Positions 13,337 through 24,300 of a stretch of 64,000 bases of DNA are shown here, in pieces. Both the position numbers and the translations under genes were made by a program. Origin of the DNA: Leptodontidium sp. MPI-SDFR-AT-0119 (lineage: Eukaryota > Ascomycota > Leotiomycetes > Helotiales > Leptodontidiaceae); the NCBI GenBank assembly GCA_020726505.1, contig JAHLEZ010000012.1:1798001-1862000 (forward strand), written 5' to 3'. Under the pieces are notes generated by a model. The model made no database searches. It worked only from the letters and a program-made list of their open reading frames with translations, and had not been told where the DNA came from. How positions within the stretch are numbered: the first letter of the stretch is position 1; each line of letters begins with the position of its first letter.

Positions 13337-13565
13337 CATTTTTAATAACTCCTTTGCCTATATCAAAAATAATATAACAAATGAAATAATAATTGAAGGC
13401 AATAAATCCAAAGGATTATATATACTAAATATTATACCACATAAAACTAGTAATCAAATAACTAATACTAATATTTTGAGTACAATTGAAAATAAACCTA
13501 TAAGCATTAATAAAATGGATTTGCATGTAAAATTAGGTCATATCAGCTTAATGTACTTAGATAAA
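13337..13565 (+). pseudogene. Copia2 pol fragment 1: start of the integrase zinc region
   Basis: An AT-rich but readable frame runs ...GLYILNIIPHKTSNQ... and ends MDLHVKLGHISLMYLDK. The LHxxLGH motif is the His half of the Copia pre-integrase zinc finger. The frame is cut at 13566 by Copia B. It continues at 33656, where the Cys half (ETCLKGK) is found. Its upstream part is separated by Copia A and lies outside the window. Confidence 0.75.
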
Positions 13566-13750
13566 TGTCGTGCAGGCACGGGCTGATGCTCAGTTAGCTG
13601 TGCGCTACGCTAGATATAGTTTTTACTACGTTATACTACTTTTAAAAGAATAATGTATTCCCTTGATTTCCTTATATATTCTAAATAATAATTAATTACT
13701 TTAATTCTCCTTACGTTAATTATAAGGCTTTACTTTACTTTTATATTACA
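13566..13750 (+). repeat. Copia B 5' LTR
   Basis: 185 bp, TGTCGTGCAG...TATTACA. TSD ATAAA lies immediately left. Partner LTR at 33466-33650. Confidence 0.9.
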
Positions 13751-13763
13751 ATTATAAGCCCCG
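13751..13763 (+). other. Copia B primer binding site, initiator tRNA-Met half
   Basis: The bases right after the 5' LTR (ATTATAAGCCCCG) do not begin TGG, so they do not pair with a tRNA 3' end. They match the complement of the initiator tRNA-Met anticodon loop (TTATGAGCCC) except for one G-to-A change, the type RIP causes. Half-tRNA priming from initiator Met is known for Drosophila copia and yeast Ty5. The identification is inference from this short match. Confidence 0.55.
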
Positions 13764-13893
13764 TGACGAAGTTATTAAGTTAGTATTCTTCCTTTTATAT
13801 TTTATAAATTTAAGTAGAGTTATTAACGTAAGATTAAAAAGTAATAAACAACGTCAGCGTTTTCCACTTATTAATAAGTATAGTTCACACTAC

Positions 13894-14174
13894 TGTGGGA
13901 GGGACGAACCCCAATCCACACAACAAGAGGGTAGCATGTAGCGAGCCACCGGAGGAGATTCTAGGCTCTGTAAATAACAGATCAATCAAATCTAAAGATA
14001 TCACATATCTAGAGAGTACGAATCGGCGAAGGAGGGGAGGGAAAAGAGTTCTAATAAATAGAATATATCTAGTGTTGCGTTCTTGACGTTCTGTAGTCAA
14101 GTGTTGGCTCCTTATATGTGCGAAGGACCAGCGCAGTCATGTGACAAAAGAAATCAGGGGCTGTCCCCACCACA
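13894..14174 (-). repeat. solo LTR of the Gypsy1 family
   Basis: A 281-bp reverse-complement copy of the Gypsy1 LTR, TGTGGGAGGG...CCACCACA. It is flanked by the 4-bp TSD CTAC at 13890-13893 and 14175-14178. By eye it differs from the Gypsy1 LTRs at only a few positions, including one inserted base. It was presumably left after LTR-LTR recombination. It is much less mutated than the host Copia B. Confidence 0.9.
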
Positions 14175-14339
14175 CTACTATTTTCCCTTTAACTTCTTTA
14201 GAAAAGGGTAAATTAAGCACTTATACTCGAGATTCTCTTCTCCTCTTTAATAAATCCATTGAACCCTCGAGAGAGCAGCCCTCTCTTCGCTATAATAGAC
14301 TTAACTTCAGTCTCTTCCTCTAATAATCGAACGCCGCTT

Positions 14340-15560
14340 AATTATAATAGGCAAACTTAGACTTTATAATACTAAGCCTTTAAATCCTTTTATATTTTCT
14401 ATAAAGTATAAACGTCAATTAATCTAAAATTACTAGTCACTCTAAATATCCTCGAAAACGAGCCTTAAGTACAAACGATCGACTAAGTGAAAGTATAATA
14501 AGACAAGGAGGCTCTCGATTTTAACTTTAAGGAGTAAGTAAAGTGAAATAAAGACTAACGAGTACTTAAACTTAAGGGACTTAAACTAAGTATAATACCT
14601 CTTATACTATCTAACGTTACTATAATTACTCTAATATATATTACCTTAATAAGGGAGTATATTATAAAATATATATAATAGTCGAAAAAGGCTTAGGCCT
14701 ATAAGGCAATATACAAGTGGATTTAAGAGACAATTGATCCTTCGATTTACTAGAGTACTATTTAAGAGTACGAGATTAAAGAGAAATAAAAAGCAAAAGA
14801 GTAACCTAACAAGATAACGGACGAACTAAACGACTCACGATCTTAAACTCTATAAATACTCTTTAAGGTATTAAAGAGAGATTACGCCCCTTCGGAAATA
14901 AATAACATTACTAAAGCTTAAGCTAAATATAAAGAGAAGCTCGAAATTATCAAAATAGGACAAGTTAATCTTAAGGTATAGATTTAAGAGTAACAATTAA
15001 CTTATTAAGATACTTTATTATATGACATTCCGGACGTTAAGGGCCCCTTAGTAATCATTAACTTTATTAAGGTAATATAAAAGAAGCTCGCACTTAAATA
15101 GGCTCGCGAACGATTGTCTAAGGTCCTTAGAAATAATACTCTCGAAGTTATTTATAAGTACACGTTACTTTAATACGTTAATTAGTTATTGGCGCTTAAC
15201 GAAAAGTCTCTTACAACTACTAAAAGAAACAAGATAATTAGATTATACACTATATTTAAAGAGAGATTAAATACTCTAAGAGTACTACTAATACTAAGGA
15301 CTCCTTTGCTAAATATTACGCTTAATACTTGCCCTTATAAAGTAGGCTCTCACTAATACAAAGCGATCGAGTGTTATAAACTTTAATATTACTATAACGG
15401 CTTAACTAAGGACAAATTACATAATTTACTATCCGCGAAAGAAATTAAGGAAACTTAAATTAAGCTTAAAAAAGAGTTTCCTAACCTTAAATAAGTAATT
15501 AATAAGAAAAGTAAAAACAAGTAATAGTAAAGGAAATTACTAAGGGAACAACCTCCGAAA
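14340..15560 (+). pseudogene. Copia B gag relic
   Basis: This is the region between leader and protease. Around 15330-15500 a frame reads CPYKVGSH*YKAIECYKL, then YYNGLTKDKLHNLLSAKEIKE and a Lys-rich tail. The Cys/His spacing suggests a nucleocapsid-type knuckle. Upstream text is heavily RIP-mutated and I cannot place domain limits. The position upstream of the protease fits gag. Confidence 0.5.
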
Positions 15561-15629
15561 ACTCCTCGTCTTCTCTAATAACCTCGGCAAAAGTCTTAAA
15601 GCTACCAAGGTATCTTAGCAATATTAATA

Positions 15630-16715
15630 TATATATAATTAGTCCGGAGTTACTTAATAAGGCTCTCGCTACCTCAGGAATCTACGCCACTATTAATATA
15701 AATTAACACCCGCTTTTAAAAAGCACCTTACTTAATAACGGCGCTGCCACTTATTTAGTTAATTCGATTGCTCTACTAAAGCCTAAAACCTTTGTCAAAT
15801 TAATTAACGACGACAGTATTAAAGCCAGAACGTCAAGCCTTATAATTAAGGGCCAAGGTACTCGTCTTTTTAAGGGTACTCTTTATGGCCCTAACGGACT
15901 AAACACTAAGGACTTAAGGCTTTTTAACGTCACTATTGTCAAAGGATTTAATATTAATATTATTTCGAAAGCTCGTTTATTACAAGCTAGAGTTTAGTAT
16001 AATAAATTAAATTACACGTTACGTATAAAATCAGCTAAGAAGAGTATTATATTAAAGTAATTAAAGCGATAATTTAACTTAACTTTCTTTAAATATAAGC
16101 CTTTTAACTACTCTTCAACTTTCGCAATTACTTATAACTCTTTAACTCGCTTAATTTATATCTTTTTAATATTCCTTACACTTTAAAGGAGTATCCGGTA
16201 AGGCTTTCAATTAAGTCGACGATATTTAAGACCGCGGCTAAACGACGCTAAGTTATAGTACTTACGGGCAAGGCACTTAAGGAAGAAAGCGTTAGAGAAT
16301 TTAATTAAAAACGCGCGTAACGTCGAGATCTTAGGCATTACTTAAATTAAGTGTAAAAAGTACTCTCTAACTATCGCGCAGCAAGTCGTTAGTCGAAGAC
16401 CTTCAGAAAGAACAGTTACCCGGCCTTTTTATCACATTTCTTAAGACTTATTCGACTTCCTTATTAGATTTAATAAGAATAGCTAGCTCTTATTAGTTAA
16501 AGACTAATATAATAAGAAATTTTATAAATAACTCTTAAAAAATAAAGGGTTAATTACTATCTTAAGAGCTCTTAAACCGTTTAAGGCGTGAACGAGACGT
16601 TAATTCGGACTCTCGATTTACAAAATACGCTAAGATAATAATACCTCGGTTATAAGAATTAATAAATTAACTAAGTACGAAAAGTAGTATATAGAGAATA
16701 GTATTAATATTAAGG
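15630..16715 (+). pseudogene. Copia B pol relic part 1: protease and integrase zinc region
   Basis: Reading through stops gives GAATYLVNSIALLKPKTFVKL, KGQGTRLFKGTLYGPNGLNTK and, near 16260-16310, RARHLKEESVREFN. These are the same landmarks as copy A. The frame is cut at 16716-16719 (GTAC) by Gypsy1 and continues at 28869. Confidence 0.75.
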
Positions 16716-16719
16716 GTAC

Positions 16720-16999
16720 TGTGGTGGGGACAGCCCCTGATTTCTTTTGTCACATGACTGCGCTGGTCCTTCGCACATATAAGGAGCCAACACTTGACTA
16801 CAGAACGTCAAGAACGCAACACCAGATATATTCTATTTATTAGAACCTTTTCCCTCCCCTCCTTTGCCGATTCGTACTCTCTAGATATGTGATATCTTTA
16901 GATTTGATTGATCTGTTATTTACAGAGCCTAGAATCTCCTCCGGTGGCTCGCTACATGCTACCCTCTTGTTGTGTGGATTGGGGTTCGTCCCTCCCACA
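16720..16999 (+). repeat. Gypsy1 5' LTR
   Basis: 280 bp, TGTGGTGGGG...CCTCCCACA. It contains a TATA-like CATATAAGG at about 16776-16784, a plausible promoter element. By eye it is the same as the LTR at 28589-28868. Confidence 0.92.
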
Positions 17000-17879
17000 T
17001 ATTTTTGGTGACCGACGCAGGGAGTGAGTTACTACTGGAGGAGGAACTAGGTAAGTATAACAGTGAGGCCCCTGTGTGCTAACTCATACAGGGAGAGTCA
17101 GGAAAAACGACAATTGTCTGAACTGAGGGAGCTATTCAGTTAGTTATCTCTCAGCCCTCAAGGCAAAACGACGAACATAGAGAATGCGGACCTTTGACCT
17201 AGGGAGAACGAAGACTACTGAGGAACCAGGGAAAGCTACAAAGTGGGAGCACCTGCAGTACTGGAAAATCTGTCTCCCTCAGGCCACTGTTCTGATTCCA
17301 TCGTTCCGAGACACAGTGCCTAGCCACTTCGCACTAGTTTCCATTCTCAGCGAAGGTTCCAGTGTTTCTAGACGTAACTAGCATTCTTTGAACGCTAGGA
17401 AAAGTCGAGACTCCACAACGGAACTGAAATTGACATATTGGAGGCTTAAGCGGAGTACTGGCGAGCCTGTATTTCGGAGTGTTCGGCGAGACATAGAACT
17501 TCCAGGCTGGTCTGAAGCCTGGGTGGCTTACGCCGAGTGTTGATCTCCTTACTTTGTTTTCCTGTTGTATTTGCTTTTGTTGTTTTTGTAATTTCCGTGT
17601 ACGAGCCCCAAGCTTCAGGGCGTGTTTGTTTTGGTTTAGTGGTTATTAGCGTTCGCCAGGGGCTGACTAGGGAGCACGGCCCTGAACCTTCGCTAGGAGT
17701 TATTGACATTCATCTCGCTTCAGGGTAAGCGAGAGCCTGTATACTTTCTGTTTTAGGGGAGGGGGTTTCCTTTACATTTCTTTGGCGATCGATGCACCGC
17801 ATTCTCAGTTACTTTCCTGTATTTCCAATCGACGACACTATCAACTTACCTCACTACGACCTTCCTACGACAACGCACG
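17000..17879 (+). other. Gypsy1 primer site and untranslated leader
   Basis: TGGTGACCGACG at 17006-17017 starts six bases after the LTR. It has the TGG expected for pairing with a tRNA CCA end, but I could not assign the tRNA. About 860 bases of leader follow before the gag start at 17880. They hold only short ORFs with no recognisable product. Confidence 0.6.
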
Positions 17880-20800
17880 ATGTCGAACAACGGAAACATC
17901 GACTACGGCTACGGCAACCCTGGGATGAGTGGGTTCGGCAACATTGCAATGCCCCCTGGCTCTATTTTGACAGGAGCAACTCCTCCGTTTGGACCTGGAA
18001 TCACTGCTGGGCCAAGCATTGACACCTCTACACTCTCTGAGGACACCACTTCTCAAACCTCGGAGACTTCTCAGAAGAGGAATAAGGGAAAGAAAGAAAA
18101 GCAAGGGACTAGTGGCTCTGATTCTGCCAATCTTACAGGGCCACACCAATACTCCGGCCCTACCTTTACTATGGACGACTTGAAGAACCTAAAAATCCAT
18201 CTCAGTCAGCCTATGCCTATCGCCGGAACCCTGAATGCCCCTATCTTCAATGGAATCGATGTCAGCAACTACTTCCGGATTCTCGATCGATACTTTACAG
18301 CTTATATGGTCACCAGTGATCAAGTCAAGAAAGAATGGATTGCTGAGTACGCTACTCAAGCTCATGCATGGACCATTCGGAAGCTTTCAGGCTTCAAAGA
18401 GGGGAGCTATGCTAGCTTCAAGGATACTGTAATTCAGGAGTACCAGCGCGATGATACGGAGCGCCGCCTACATACCAATGGTTACCTTGACCGACTTGAG
18501 TATGACTTCAAGACTCTTGCAGGGGACGGCGAGCCTACTCCCGAACAGTGCCGCGACTTCCTCCGGGCATTTAGAGAGGTTGCTGTCAACTGTATCAACC
18601 GTGGCAACCTCACTGACAAGCAAGCCTCTGTGAGATTCATCTTCTCTCTTCCTCAGAATCTACGAACCAAAGCTGTACGGGCTGCTTCCAAGAATGGTGG
18701 AACCCTGAACATCGATAACATGAACCCATTTGGAAAGGTCTACTCTGCTGTAGAGGCCCACCTCAACTCCGAGAGGGAGCTAAGCGCTATTGCTGAAGAG
18801 CAAGGCATCACCGACCGAGCATGGGGCAACACTAACAGCACTAACCTGTTCGCTGAGCGCTTTGTACCTCAGCCAACGACCTATGCTATTCCGCCTCGTG
18901 GCAGTGGACCAGCACCCCGGCACCAGTCTGACTTTGCCAACTACAGGGACAACTCCGCACGGGACGAGATTTCCAGAGCACTAAAGCAACAAGACGAGGA
19001 GCTGTTTGCACCTAATTTCCTCCCTACCTTGGAGAAAGTTGCTAGGAACCCAAGCAGGGTCAACACAAGAGATTTGGACTTCATCACTGAAGGATTGGAA
19101 CACATAAGGATTCTCGGAGCAGTGGTTCAAAGAGCCTCTAATGCCAACTTCACCGCTGAGGTCAACATGTTTATGTTCTTTGAAGAGGCCCAAGAGCAAG
19201 CTGCCGTCGACTACGGTGCAGCAAATTCGAGTTCCTTGGGGTACAACAAGCGTGCCAGGGATGATCATGGTTGCCGCTGGTGCATGAATCAACACCAGCC
19301 AGGCATGAGACCCCAGGAGTATCATGGCTACATGAACCAATGCTATGACTATAAGAAATGGATCGGTCTTGGTATCATCCATGAAGCCGACGACACCAAC
19401 TACATTTGCATCGGCCCATGGCAGGAGGGAAAGAAGTCATACCCCGTCCAGTTTCCCTCGGACGGAAGGTCTAGAAGACATTACATCTTGACGCGGGTCT
19501 TAAACACCCCGTACGACCCTAACCCTGAGCGTCGAGCCAAAGCAGTTGAAGAGCTTCTTGAAGCAAGGAAAGAAGCTGCGCTTGCTAGGGAGAAGGGAGA
19601 TAAGGGGACACAATCTCCGACCGTTCCTGCTATGGGTTGTATTGAGCTCATCGAAGAACCTACGGGGGACCTCAACTCGGATATCATTGGTCAATGGGAC
19701 TGCACCGAATACCAATCAGTACAGATCCAAAATTTGCTGGCGTATGGCACTGATGGTACTGATTCTGAAGCTATGGTAGCTCCGGTCGAGACCAGGCAGC
19801 GAAAGGGAGCACTTAGACAAGAGCCGTACAAGACTTCGGACAAGCTCCAAGAGAAGATCAAGTCTCAATCCACCTATGGCAAACCAAAGGCACCCCGCGA
19901 TGTTGAAGAACTAGTCAAGTTCGCTGATGCTATGGACGTCGACAGCCCAGCGGAGACTAGAATAACACCGCAACAGATTCTAGCCCGCAATAAGTCCAAA
20001 GTCTCTGACCTGAGCACGAAAACGACATCTACCACGACACCGAAAACATCTTCCAAAACATCACTTGCTAGTGGCACAACAAGAAAGAGAGCTTCGAAGT
20101 CTGAGGCACCAGTAACACCATCGGCTATCCCCAGACCTGTATCCCGTACAGCGTCATCCCGAAGTCCTCGCGTGCAAGAGGCGTTGACTCGGAATGGTTA
20201 CAGGCTTGACAACATCTTGGACAAATTGCTCGCACAGAAGGAGCTTCCCGGAAACCTCACGCTAGGAGAAATCATGGTCCTTATAGACCCGCCTAGAGTA
20301 TCTCGTCTCTCCACTGGAACGATTGACCGACGTATGCAAAAGGAATCAATCGCTGATATTAGTACCTTGGAGTTCGAAGAACCAGAGTTGACAACTGGGG
20401 AAGATATTATTGTGTGTCAAAAACCACTTCACGGCACTCCATATACTCTTCCGAACCTCTATGCCACTGATGTTTCTGTGACTGCGAACTATGGACGACG
20501 ACTTGAGGAAATCAAACGGGAAGGCCTCAAGCTAAAGTATGAGCATTGGGAAGAGCGCATTACAACCCACAGCTCTATCCCAAGAAATCTACTAGCGGCA
20601 AAGTTCAGAACACAACAAAGACGCTGGCGACTTCAATTGTTCGCACAACAAGAAGCTCTCATTGACAACTCAGTACTATGGCTTGTAGTCAGCGCTATCC
20701 CGGTCTTTGGTCCGATCCTCATGGTGTTACTTGGAACTATGATGCTACTTGGCAAGTGCATCTTTGGGAACCTTCCGACGAAACGCACTCGCGCTCAAGA

Positions 20801-21392
20801 ACCACTATATGCTGAAGTAGCCTTACTAGGGACAACAGCTGACACAGGAAACTCATACTTCTCGCCAGCACCAAAGGTTGTTGTCACTATGCCTGGCCGA
20901 ACCAAGGTCACCGATGTTAGAGCTACCCTTGACACAGGAGCTGAAGTTAGTTGCATGACACTTGAAGCAGCTACTCTCTTGGAGCTCCCTATTACTGGAA
21001 GTCAGACTATGGCCCTGAAAACAATCACCGGAGTCAAGTCCCGATTTGTTGGTTTTGCTGACAATGTTACGGTTGCCATAGGCAACTGCGTTGTCAACAA
21101 CAGATTCTATATCATGGACGCCCCTGGCATGAAGGTCATTCTAGGCTTTCCATTCTTCCGCAAAGCCAGAGTATCGTTCCGCTATCCCAGAGACTATGAT
21201 GGAGGCATTGTGCTGGCTCAGTTTTGGGATCAGCGATCAAGAGACGTCACTACGGTCAAAACCAACGATGCTACGGAGGATGCCAAGGACGCTGAAGCTC
21301 TTCGGGAAGAAAACGGGATAGGCATGATCTTTTCAGAACAAACGGACTCTGAAGATGGCTACGAAGAAGAAGACTTCTCGGGAAAAGAGTAA
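17880..21392 (+). CDS. Gypsy1 Gag-protease polyprotein
   Basis: A 1170-residue ORF starting at ATG 17880. Residues about 95-330 look like a retrotransposon capsid region (NAPIFNGIDVSNYF, EWIAEYATQAHAW, SFKDTVIQEYQRDD). A Cys/His cluster follows near 460-510 (CRWCMNQH, YMNQC, YICIG). Residues about 660-770 are Ser/Thr/Lys-rich and probably disordered. A strongly hydrophobic stretch lies near 930-962 (WLVVSAIPVFGPILMVLLG) and could span a membrane. The C-terminus is a retropepsin: LDTGAEVSC with the catalytic Asp at about 1018, and the partner strand VILGFPFF. The last codons contain a -1 slippery heptamer that leads into pol. Confidence 0.9.
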   Translation: MSNNGNIDYGYGNPGMSGFGNIAMPPGSILTGATPPFGPGITAGPSIDTSTLSEDTTSQTSETSQKRNKGKKEKQGTSGSDSANLTGPHQYSGPTFTMDDLKNLKIHLSQPMPIAGTLNAPIFNGIDVSNYFRILDRYFTAYMVTSDQVKKEWIAEYATQAHAWTIRKLSGFKEGSYASFKDTVIQEYQRDDTERRLHTNGYLDRLEYDFKTLAGDGEPTPEQCRDFLRAFREVAVNCINRGNLTDKQASVRFIFSLPQNLRTKAVRAASKNGGTLNIDNMNPFGKVYSAVEAHLNSERELSAIAEEQGITDRAWGNTNSTNLFAERFVPQPTTYAIPPRGSGPAPRHQSDFANYRDNSARDEISRALKQQDEELFAPNFLPTLEKVARNPSRVNTRDLDFITEGLEHIRILGAVVQRASNANFTAEVNMFMFFEEAQEQAAVDYGAANSSSLGYNKRARDDHGCRWCMNQHQPGMRPQEYHGYMNQCYDYKKWIGLGIIHEADDTNYICIGPWQEGKKSYPVQFPSDGRSRRHYILTRVLNTPYDPNPERRAKAVEELLEARKEAALAREKGDKGTQSPTVPAMGCIELIEEPTGDLNSDIIGQWDCTEYQSVQIQNLLAYGTDGTDSEAMVAPVETRQRKGALRQEPYKTSDKLQEKIKSQSTYGKPKAPRDVEELVKFADAMDVDSPAETRITPQQILARNKSKVSDLSTKTTSTTTPKTSSKTSLASGTTRKRASKSEAPVTPSAIPRPVSRTASSRSPRVQEALTRNGYRLDNILDKLLAQKELPGNLTLGEIMVLIDPPRVSRLSTGTIDRRMQKESIADISTLEFEEPELTTGEDIIVCQKPLHGTPYTLPNLYATDVSVTANYGRRLEEIKREGLKLKYEHWEERITTHSSIPRNLLAAKFRTQQRRWRLQLFAQQEALIDNSVLWLVVSAIPVFGPILMVLLGTMMLLGKCIFGNLPTKRTRAQEPLYAEVALLGTTADTGNSYFSPAPKVVVTMPGRTKVTDVRATLDTGAEVSCMTLEAATLLELPITGSQTMALKTITGVKSRFVGFADNVTVAIGNCVVNNRFYIMDAPGMKVILGFPFFRKARVSFRYPRDYDGGIVLAQFWDQRSRDVTTVKTNDATEDAKDAEALREENGIGMIFSEQTDSEDGYEEEDFSGKE
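21380..21386 (+). promoter_or_regulatory. candidate -1 ribosomal frameshift site GGGAAAA
   Basis: In the gag frame the bases read ..TCG GGA AAA GAG TAA, so G_GGA_AAA fits the X_XXY_YYZ slippery pattern one codon before the gag stop. The pol frame is open from 21353 and is exactly -1 relative to gag. It has no ATG until 21788, after conserved-looking sequence has begun. A -1 slip would give a Gag-Pol fusion. The stimulatory downstream structure was not folded. Confidence 0.65.
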
Positions 21393-24300
21393 CTGACTGC
21401 ATATCGAGCGCTGCTGTCGGTGCCTTGGAATGCTCGATCAACCCCTCACAACATAACCCTCAACTACTAAAGCTTGGGGGCAAGCTTTATGAAGGGGGGG
21501 ACGAAGCGGTGCTGAGCGATGATAATGAAGGCGATACTATTCTCATCGAGTACTTAGAAAGAGAGTTTTGCGTCCCGAAATCAGTACTCAATGATTTTCA
21601 GCAAGAGGCAATCTCAGACACATTCCCGGAGGAGAAGTCAACTGCGGAACCATTCTTTCCTGGAGCTTTCAGAGCTGGTTCTTTGACTGAAGCCACGCCT
21701 ACCTTCGAATGGACGAAGAACTATGACGATCTCCCGATCAAGAACCCCTTTCGGAGCACTCAGAACACCACTGCTCGGATCAACACTATGTACAAATCGA
21801 AAGCCAAGAAAGTCCAGCCAGTTGACGAAGCCGACCCTATAGGCGACCCCCCGGGAGGGAGAGATGATTGGTATGAGAGATCAAAAGACAGAGGGACTAA
21901 GCAAGAACAGTTGGGGAAATATCAAGATTTGTTACTACCACGCTTTACTAGCATACCCCGCAACTCCCGACTTACGCCGGAGAGACTAGCCAAACTTGAC
22001 GTCGGGAAGCTGTTACAACCTGAAGAGAGAGCTCTCTTCGATGAAATGATGATTAACAGAGAAGGAGCCATAGCGTTCGACTGGCCCGAATGTGGTAGAT
22101 TCCATGAAGATGTCTCTCCCCCAGTCGTCATCAAGACTATTGAGCACAAAGCTTGGCAAGCCCCTAACTTTCCGTTGCCACGAGCTTTGGTCCCGGAAGT
22201 CACGAAGATGGTGCAAGAGCGTCTCGATAAGGGTGTTCTTGAGCTTTCCGAAGGCCCATACCGAAATGCTTGGTTTTTGGTGAAAAAGAAGGAATCTGGA
22301 AAATACAGACTCATTAACTCAGCCACCATGCTAAATGCCGTCACACGAAGGGATGCCAATCTTCCACCTTCAGTAGATGAGTTCTCCGAAGAATTCGCCG
22401 GTTGCCACGTCGCTAGCCTCGTTGACCTGTACTCCGGCTATGATCAACAAACTCTCCACAAGTCCAGCCGAGACATGACTGCCTTCTATGTTCCGAACGT
22501 AGGCCTAGTCAGGAACACAACTCTCCCCCAGGGTGCTACAAACTCTGTTGCTCAGTTTGTTAGAACGATTACTCGCATACTGAAGCCACTGATTCCTAGC
22601 GTGTCTATGCCATTCTTGGATGATGTAGGAGTTAAGGGACCATACACAGACTACAACCAAGAAGAAGCTCGTCCCGGAATCCGAAGATTTATCTTAGAGC
22701 ACATTCAGAACCTCGACAAGACGCTGGAACGTTTGGAGAGAGCAGGCGCTACCATTGGACCGAAGTCTCAGTTTTGTCTAGACGGTATGGACATTGTGGG
22801 ATACGCCTGCAACTCTGAGGGGAGAGAACCTTCGGCAAGACACTTGGTTAAGATCAAGAACTGGAACCCACCAGGCAACCTGACAGAAGTCAAGGCATTC
22901 CTAGGCCTTGTTGTTTACTTCCGAATTTGGATCAAAAACTTCCGACTAATCGCTGAGCCATTGTACGCACTGTCTAGAAAAGGAGTCAAATTCTTCTGGG
23001 ACCCAGAGATTCACGACAAAGCAATGCAAACTTTAAAAGATGCGTTGTGCTCATTCCCGGTTCTATGTCGGATTGATTACAGCGAGGGTGCTGGAGAGAT
23101 AGTTGTCGGTGTCGACTCAAGTGGCACAGGTTGGGGAGGTTTCCTCGGCCAAAGAGACCCTCTAACGAACAAGATACGACCTGCGAGGTACGAGAGTGGT
23201 TTTTGGAGCAAGACCGAAGCCAAGTATGATGCCACCAAGCGAGAGTGCAAAGGCATGCTTTACATTTTGAAGAAGCTCAAGATCTGGCTCGTTGGCGTGC
23301 ACTTTGTTATTGAAACAGACGCCAACACCCTAGTTGCTCAACTAAATGGAGCCGCCCACGATCATCCTAGCGCCTTGCTTACTAGATGGCTTGCTTGGAT
23401 ACGCCTGTTTGATTTCGAAGTTCGGCATGTCAAAGGCTCAACACACGTCGTTGCCGATCAGCTCTCTAGGAGGCCAAGGCATGCTGACGACACGCCGGAA
23501 GAGAGTGATGTGGACGAGGATTGGATACTTTCCGAGTTGGGAGCCTATGAGATCTGCCCTGTGGAAGCATCTAACGCCGAAGAACCCACCAATTCAGAAT
23601 CCGAAGAAGCAACAACGGACCCTGAACTACGCAAACGAAACGACATCTTGCTAGACATGAAAGCAAAAGTGCAACACCTAAGAGACGAAGGGGAACTCAG
23701 CTCCTCCGATGGTTCAAGCTCTGACGGAGAAGGGCTACCTGTCTTAACCAACAAATACAGCGAAGGATACCAGCAAATTGCCCGATACCTGACGACACTC
23801 AAGACTCCCAAAGATATGACTAGAAAGCAGTTCCGTGTTTTTAAACGAGAAGCCTTGAACTACGGTGTGCACAGTCGCCGGATTTGGAGGCTCCCTGCAA
23901 AAGGTTCTGCTGTCAAGCTTGTTGTTGACACTGATAAGGAGAAGGAAATCATACTTCGGAGCTGCCACAACAATTCTGGTCACAAAGGGAGAGAAAGCAC
24001 CTACCACCGCATCGCCACGCGGTACTTTTGGAAGGGACTGTTTACTGACTGTATGGAATACGTCCGAACATGCAAGAATTGTCAACTCCGATCAGCAAAG
24101 CGTCTTGAGGAGCCTCTTTACCCTACAGCATCAAATGGACTCATGGAAAAGTGGGCATTGGATGTTACCTACATGCCACCACACAGGGGAAAAGGCTACC
24201 TTGTTGTTGCAAGAGACGACATGAGTGGATGGGCTGAAGCTAGAGCTCTCCCTACTAGAGAGGCCAAACACATCGCTGCTTTCATCTGGGAAGATATCAT

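Noticed and set aside
1..17000. AT-rich block as a possible centromere
   Set aside because: Base composition alone would fit, but the AT content is explained by RIP of identifiable Copia and Gypsy copies, and no chromatin data are available.
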